Positions 60,983 to 64,000 of a DNA stretch of 64,000 bases are shown here, piece by piece. Origin of the DNA: Bacteroidota bacterium (GTDB lineage: Bacteria; Bacteroidota; Bacteroidia; Chitinophagales; JADJOU01); NCBI GenBank assembly GCA_016713645.1, contig JADJOU010000010.1:1-64000 (forward strand), in the 5' to 3' direction. Under the pieces are notes generated by a model. It was not told the DNA's origin, ran no database searches, and saw only the letters and a program-made list of their open reading frames with translations. The translations under genes were made by a program, and so were the position numbers. How positions within the stretch are numbered: the stretch's first letter is position 1; the number at the start of each line of letters is the position of its first letter.

Positions 60983-61056
60983 GTTCCCGTAGCTTAACTG
61001 GATAGAGCATCTGACTACGAATTAGAAGGTTGGGAGTTCGAATCTCTCCGAGAACG
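60983..61056 (+). tRNA. tRNA-Arg (anticodon ACG)
   Basis: Full cloverleaf: acceptor 60983-60989/61049-61055, D-stem GCTT/GAGC, anticodon stem TCTGA/TTAGA with loop CTACGAA (anticodon ACG), T-arm GGGAG-TTCGAAT-CTCTC, discriminator G. One C-A mismatch at the fifth acceptor pair (60987/61051) is probably a base error. The 3' CCA is not encoded. ACG would be edited to ICG to read CGU, CGC and CGA codons. Confidence 0.93.
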
Positions 61057-61063
61057 CCGCCAA

Positions 61064-61092
61064 GCGATTAGATTTATCTAGTCGCTTTTTTT
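61064..61092 (+). terminator. Rho-independent terminator after tRNA-Arg
   Basis: GCGATTAGA (61064-61072), a TTTA loop, TCTAGTCGC (61077-61085) and then seven T. One pair is G-T. Confidence 0.8.
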
Positions 61093-61097
61093 ATTCC

Positions 61098-62798
61098 CTA
61101 TTCCGCCACTTTATATTTGACCAATTCTTCAAAATATTGCCTCAAAAATTGCGAAGAGGATGCCGCTGTCTTAATTTCCAGATGGAAGCCCGACTATATT
61201 TTTTGATAAAAAAACGGGCAATTGGGCCTTCAGTTCCAACTCATTCTCCACTTTGATATAATCGATGTCAAATTGCGCTGCAATATGTCTTGCATCCATA
61301 TTATTGGGAGTTTCAAAGAAATCCAGCACATCTGCATTTTTATCTGGACCAGGAATAATTTTAAAAATATTCCCTCCAGCATTATTGATCAATATGCATT
61401 TGAAATTTCCCCCGAGATATCGATTCCACCAAGCATTGCTGTCGTAGAAAAAAGAAATATCGCCTGTAATACAAATAGTCAACCCTTGCTGATAAACATA
61501 GGACGCGCCAGCAGCAGTACTCACTACGCCATCGATTCCACTTATTCCGCGATTGGCAAAATGGGCGATGCTTTTATCTTTATTCTCCAATAAGTTCGCA
61601 TAGCGAATCGGGGTTGAATTTCCCCATTGAATATGGGCTTGAGGAGGAAATGAATCATTCAGAATTTTGTATACGACAAAATCACTAAATGGCAATGATG
61701 CCATAAATTTTTCATTAAACTGATTGATCTGACCGTTTATTTTTTGAAACAAAACAGTGTAATTTGAATCCAGTTTTTCCTTCAAAAACAATTCAAAAAT
61801 ACTTGTATAATCAGCTTGAATGACCTCTGTGAGCGCATTGAAATTATCCCAGTGCTCATGACTCGCGCTGATATGCCAATGGGCTTTCAAACTCTTTTTG
61901 CGCAAGAGCATTTTAACTTTCTTTGAAATAAGCCCCGCTCCTATGGTGATGAGCAAATCAGGAATACATTCTTCGAGATCCATTTTATCGATGCATTCAA
62001 TCATCGGATCGAGTGCTGGGATAAAATGGGTTGAGCGCATATTCGAAATATTCTCCGTGAGCACAACTGTATCTGTCTCCGATACAATCTTCTCTAACAA
62101 GCGCTCTAATGCATCATTTTGAGGCATAGAACCGACCAGAATCATCTTCTTTTTGGATTGATTCCATTGATTTAAAAGTCGAATTTCATCCACTTGACTT
62201 ATTGAATATTTCAATTGGCTTTGTTGAATAATTTTTGGCTCAATTGGCTTTGTATAGTCAACAATATCGTAAAGCGGTTCGCGCAATGGAATATTGATAT
62301 GAACAGGGCCTTTATCCATTGCTGTGGCAATATTAAAAGCTTCATTGACCAATCGGTCGCTATACATCAAATCCTTTTCGTGATGGCAATCTACGGGCAA
62401 TTCAAAACTCTTCTTGATATAATTCTTATAGATATCAAATTGAACGATGCTCTGATTTTCCCCTTGATCGATGGCTTCCCAAGGTCGGTCTGCGGTAAAA
62501 ACGATTAGAGGAATCTTTTGATAATAGGCTTCTGCAATGGCAGGGGCATAATTGAGAACTGCACTGCCAGAGGGCACAACAAGCCAACAGGCGCTTGCAA
62601 CTGCTGAGCCATCCCCAGGGCAAAAAAAGCGGCGCTTCGCTCATCGACGATGGAGAGACATTCTATTTCCTCTTGTCGATTAAAAGCGATGACAAGCGGT
62701 GCAGAGCGCGAACCAGGAGAGATGACCACATATTTCATCCCCTTTTTCATGGCAATATTGGCAAGATGGACGAGATGTATTTTATCAGTTGAATTCAA
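61098..62798 (-). CDS. menD: SEPHCHC synthase (menaquinone biosynthesis, two frameshifts)
   Basis: About 565 residues, from a likely TTG at 62798 (NSTDKIHLVHLANIAMKKG). The N-terminal ThDP-binding Pyr domain has YVVISPGSRSAPLVIAFNRQ and VDERSAAFFALGMAQQLQAP; after a break near 62570 it continues with PLIVFTADRPWEAIDQGENQ, VHINIPLREPLYDI, ANRGISGIDGVVSTAAGASY and CITGDISFFYDSNAWWNR. A second break near 61190 leads to FHLEIKTAASSSQFLRQYFE and the stop at 61098. It performs the first committed step of menaquinone synthesis, fitting the succinate:menaquinone complex in the window. Confidence 0.92.
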
Positions 62799-62924
62799 GC
62801 AAATGAGATAAAGCGTTAAATAGCAGATTTCAATTGCGAATATAAGGGAATCCACCCAAGTAAAATCAAAGTTTTTATACTTAATTATTCTATAGAATTT
62901 CGTATATTCACAAAAAAATATAGT

Positions 62925-64000
62925 ATGTACAAAGGCGGTTCATTTTTACTCGAAATAACAAATATCGATACCCTTTTTATACCTGAGGAATTTAGTGAGG
63001 AGCAAAACGGGATACGCACCATGGTGCGTGATTTCTGTATCCACGAAGTTCAACCCGTCATGAAGCATGCAGATGTTTCCAAAGACATACAACCTGCAAT
63101 TGATTTGCTCGAAAAAGCGGCTGAAATGGGTTTGTGCGGACTATCTGTAGAGGAAAAATATGGTGGCATCGATTTGGATTTTACCACTGGATTGATTGTT
63201 TCGAAAATATGGCCTTGGGTCTATCCTTTGCAACCTCTCTTGGAGCGCATACTTCCATCGGTTCATTGCCCATTGTCTATTATGGCACAGATGCTCAGAA
63301 AGAAAAATACTTACCCAATATTGTCACCGCAAAAACAAAGGCTGCTTATTGTCTCACGGAGCCTGGTGCGGGATCTGATGCGAATTCTGGCAAAACAAAA
63401 GCTATTTTGAATGAAGCTGGCACCCACTATCTCATCAATGGTCAGAAGATGTGGATCACCAATGGAGGCTATGCAGATATTTTAATTGTATTTGCGAAAA
63501 TAGATACAGATGAATTTAACAGCGTTTATCGTTGAATTTGCATTTGGGGGGATTACAAGAGGCGCAGAAGAAAAAAAATTGGGATTAAAGGGTTCTTCGA
63601 CCGTACAACTATTCTTCAATAATTGTCCCGTTCCAGTTGAGAACATGCTGGGCAATCGCGGAGAGGGATTTAAAATGGCTTTAAATATTCTCAATACAGG
63701 AAGAATAAAATTAGCTGCAGGATCCATTGGAGGCAGTAAATTCGCCTTATCTGAAGCGATGCAATACGCACAAGATCGCGTGCAATTTGAGAAATCAATC
63801 ATAGAATTCGGTGCGATTCAACATAAATTGGGACAGATGGCAGCGCGCATATTCTGCAATGAATCAGGCGTGTACAGATGTGGCGACAATATTGATGACA
63901 AGACCAGAGAGTTCCTAGAAGCCGGTGAAAGTCCATCGCAAGCCAAGATCAAAGCGATACGAGAATATGCTGTTGAATGTGCTATTCTCAAGATGCAATG
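62925..64000 (+). CDS. Acyl-CoA dehydrogenase, VLCAD-like, cut by the window end (two frameshifts)
   Basis: About 358 residues visible, in three frames, starting MYKGGSFLLEITNIDTLFIP. The first break is near 63200 (continuing ENMALGLSFATSLGAHTSIG), the second near 63510 (continuing TAFIVEFAFGGITRGAEEKK). FAD and substrate motifs include AAYCLTEPGAGSDANSGKTK, YLINGQKMWITNGGYADI and KLGLKGSSTVQLFFNNCPVP, and GRIKLAAGSIGGSKFALSEA. It catalyses the first step of beta-oxidation and should partner the thiolase at 4.5 kb. The C-terminal part lies outside the window. Confidence 0.88.

Noticed and set aside
60983..61056. tRNA-Arg as an integration site
   Set aside because: No integrase gene and no repeated copy of the tRNA 3' end was seen in the window; a normal terminator follows directly.
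1340..63540. Programmed ribosomal frameshifting as a shared mechanism for the many split genes
   Set aside because: The break sites share no common slippery heptamer or downstream structure, both directions of shift occur, and several genes have two or more breaks. Indel errors explain this better.

Overview
The window is chromosomal DNA of a low-GC member of the Bacteroidota. The evidence is a surface protein with a type IX secretion (T9SS) C-terminal sorting domain, a PorE-like lipoprotein with TPR, PD40 and OmpA parts, many outer-membrane beta-barrels and lipoproteins, an sdhCAB operon, menaquinone synthesis (menD), and Bacteroidota-type promoter motifs (TAnnTTTG) before sdhC, rnpB and tRNA-Arg. 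Overall it looks like an environmental member of the Saprospirales/Chitinophagales kind, but family level cannot be fixed from this window.

Quality: about 27 genes, many of them normally essential (leuS, pheT, lipB, lpxD, sufB, sdhA, menD, recG), are each broken into two or more reading frames by small indels. The protein continues cleanly in another frame each time. The simplest explanation is an indel-prone draft assembly. These genes are given here as single spans with the approximate break positions.

Layout: 0-4.3 kb holds envelope genes (barrels, PorE-like lipoprotein, a degenerate ureohydrolase). 4.4-12 kb has thiolase, EamA transporter, fmt, an exonuclease, a dolichol-phosphate-mannose-type glycosyltransferase, two regulators, an FecCD/FecE-type uptake pair and a Nudix protein. 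12-15.3 kb has pyrE, pyrD and L-serine dehydratase. 15.3-21 kb has a MacB-like permease, a DUF1573 lipoprotein, a GreA-like protein and an ABC-2/LolA-like operon. 21-31 kb has an amidohydrolase, lpxD, metZ, OsmC, metX, pheT, lipB, a PAP2 phosphatase and the RNase P RNA. 31.7-33.1 kb has an AAA/DUF4143 ATPase gene with copies of a TTGGACAAATTTAAA repeat at both ends. 33-41 kb has leuS, a large T9SS surface protein with Cys-containing repeats, a TPR protein, namZ and a peroxiredoxin. 41.5-46.6 kb is the succinate dehydrogenase operon, interrupted between sdhA and sdhB by an AT-rich two-gene ATPase plus PD-(D/E)XK-like nuclease module. 46.6-53.2 kb has recG, a methyltransferase, wecB, ribE, a YihY membrane protein and cysQ. 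53.2-55.1 kb is a gene-poor accessory zone with interspersed repeats and remnants. 55.1-64 kb has sufB, an aminotransferase, an orphan HlyD adaptor, an ORF6N-domain remnant, a deoxynucleoside kinase, tRNA-Arg, menD and an acyl-CoA dehydrogenase cut by the window edge.

Most promising for novelty is the ATPase-nuclease pair built into the sdh operon. It overlaps sdhB by ATGA, so expression of a probable defence-type module would be tied to respiration. Second is the ATPase gene flanked by TTGGACAA repeats.
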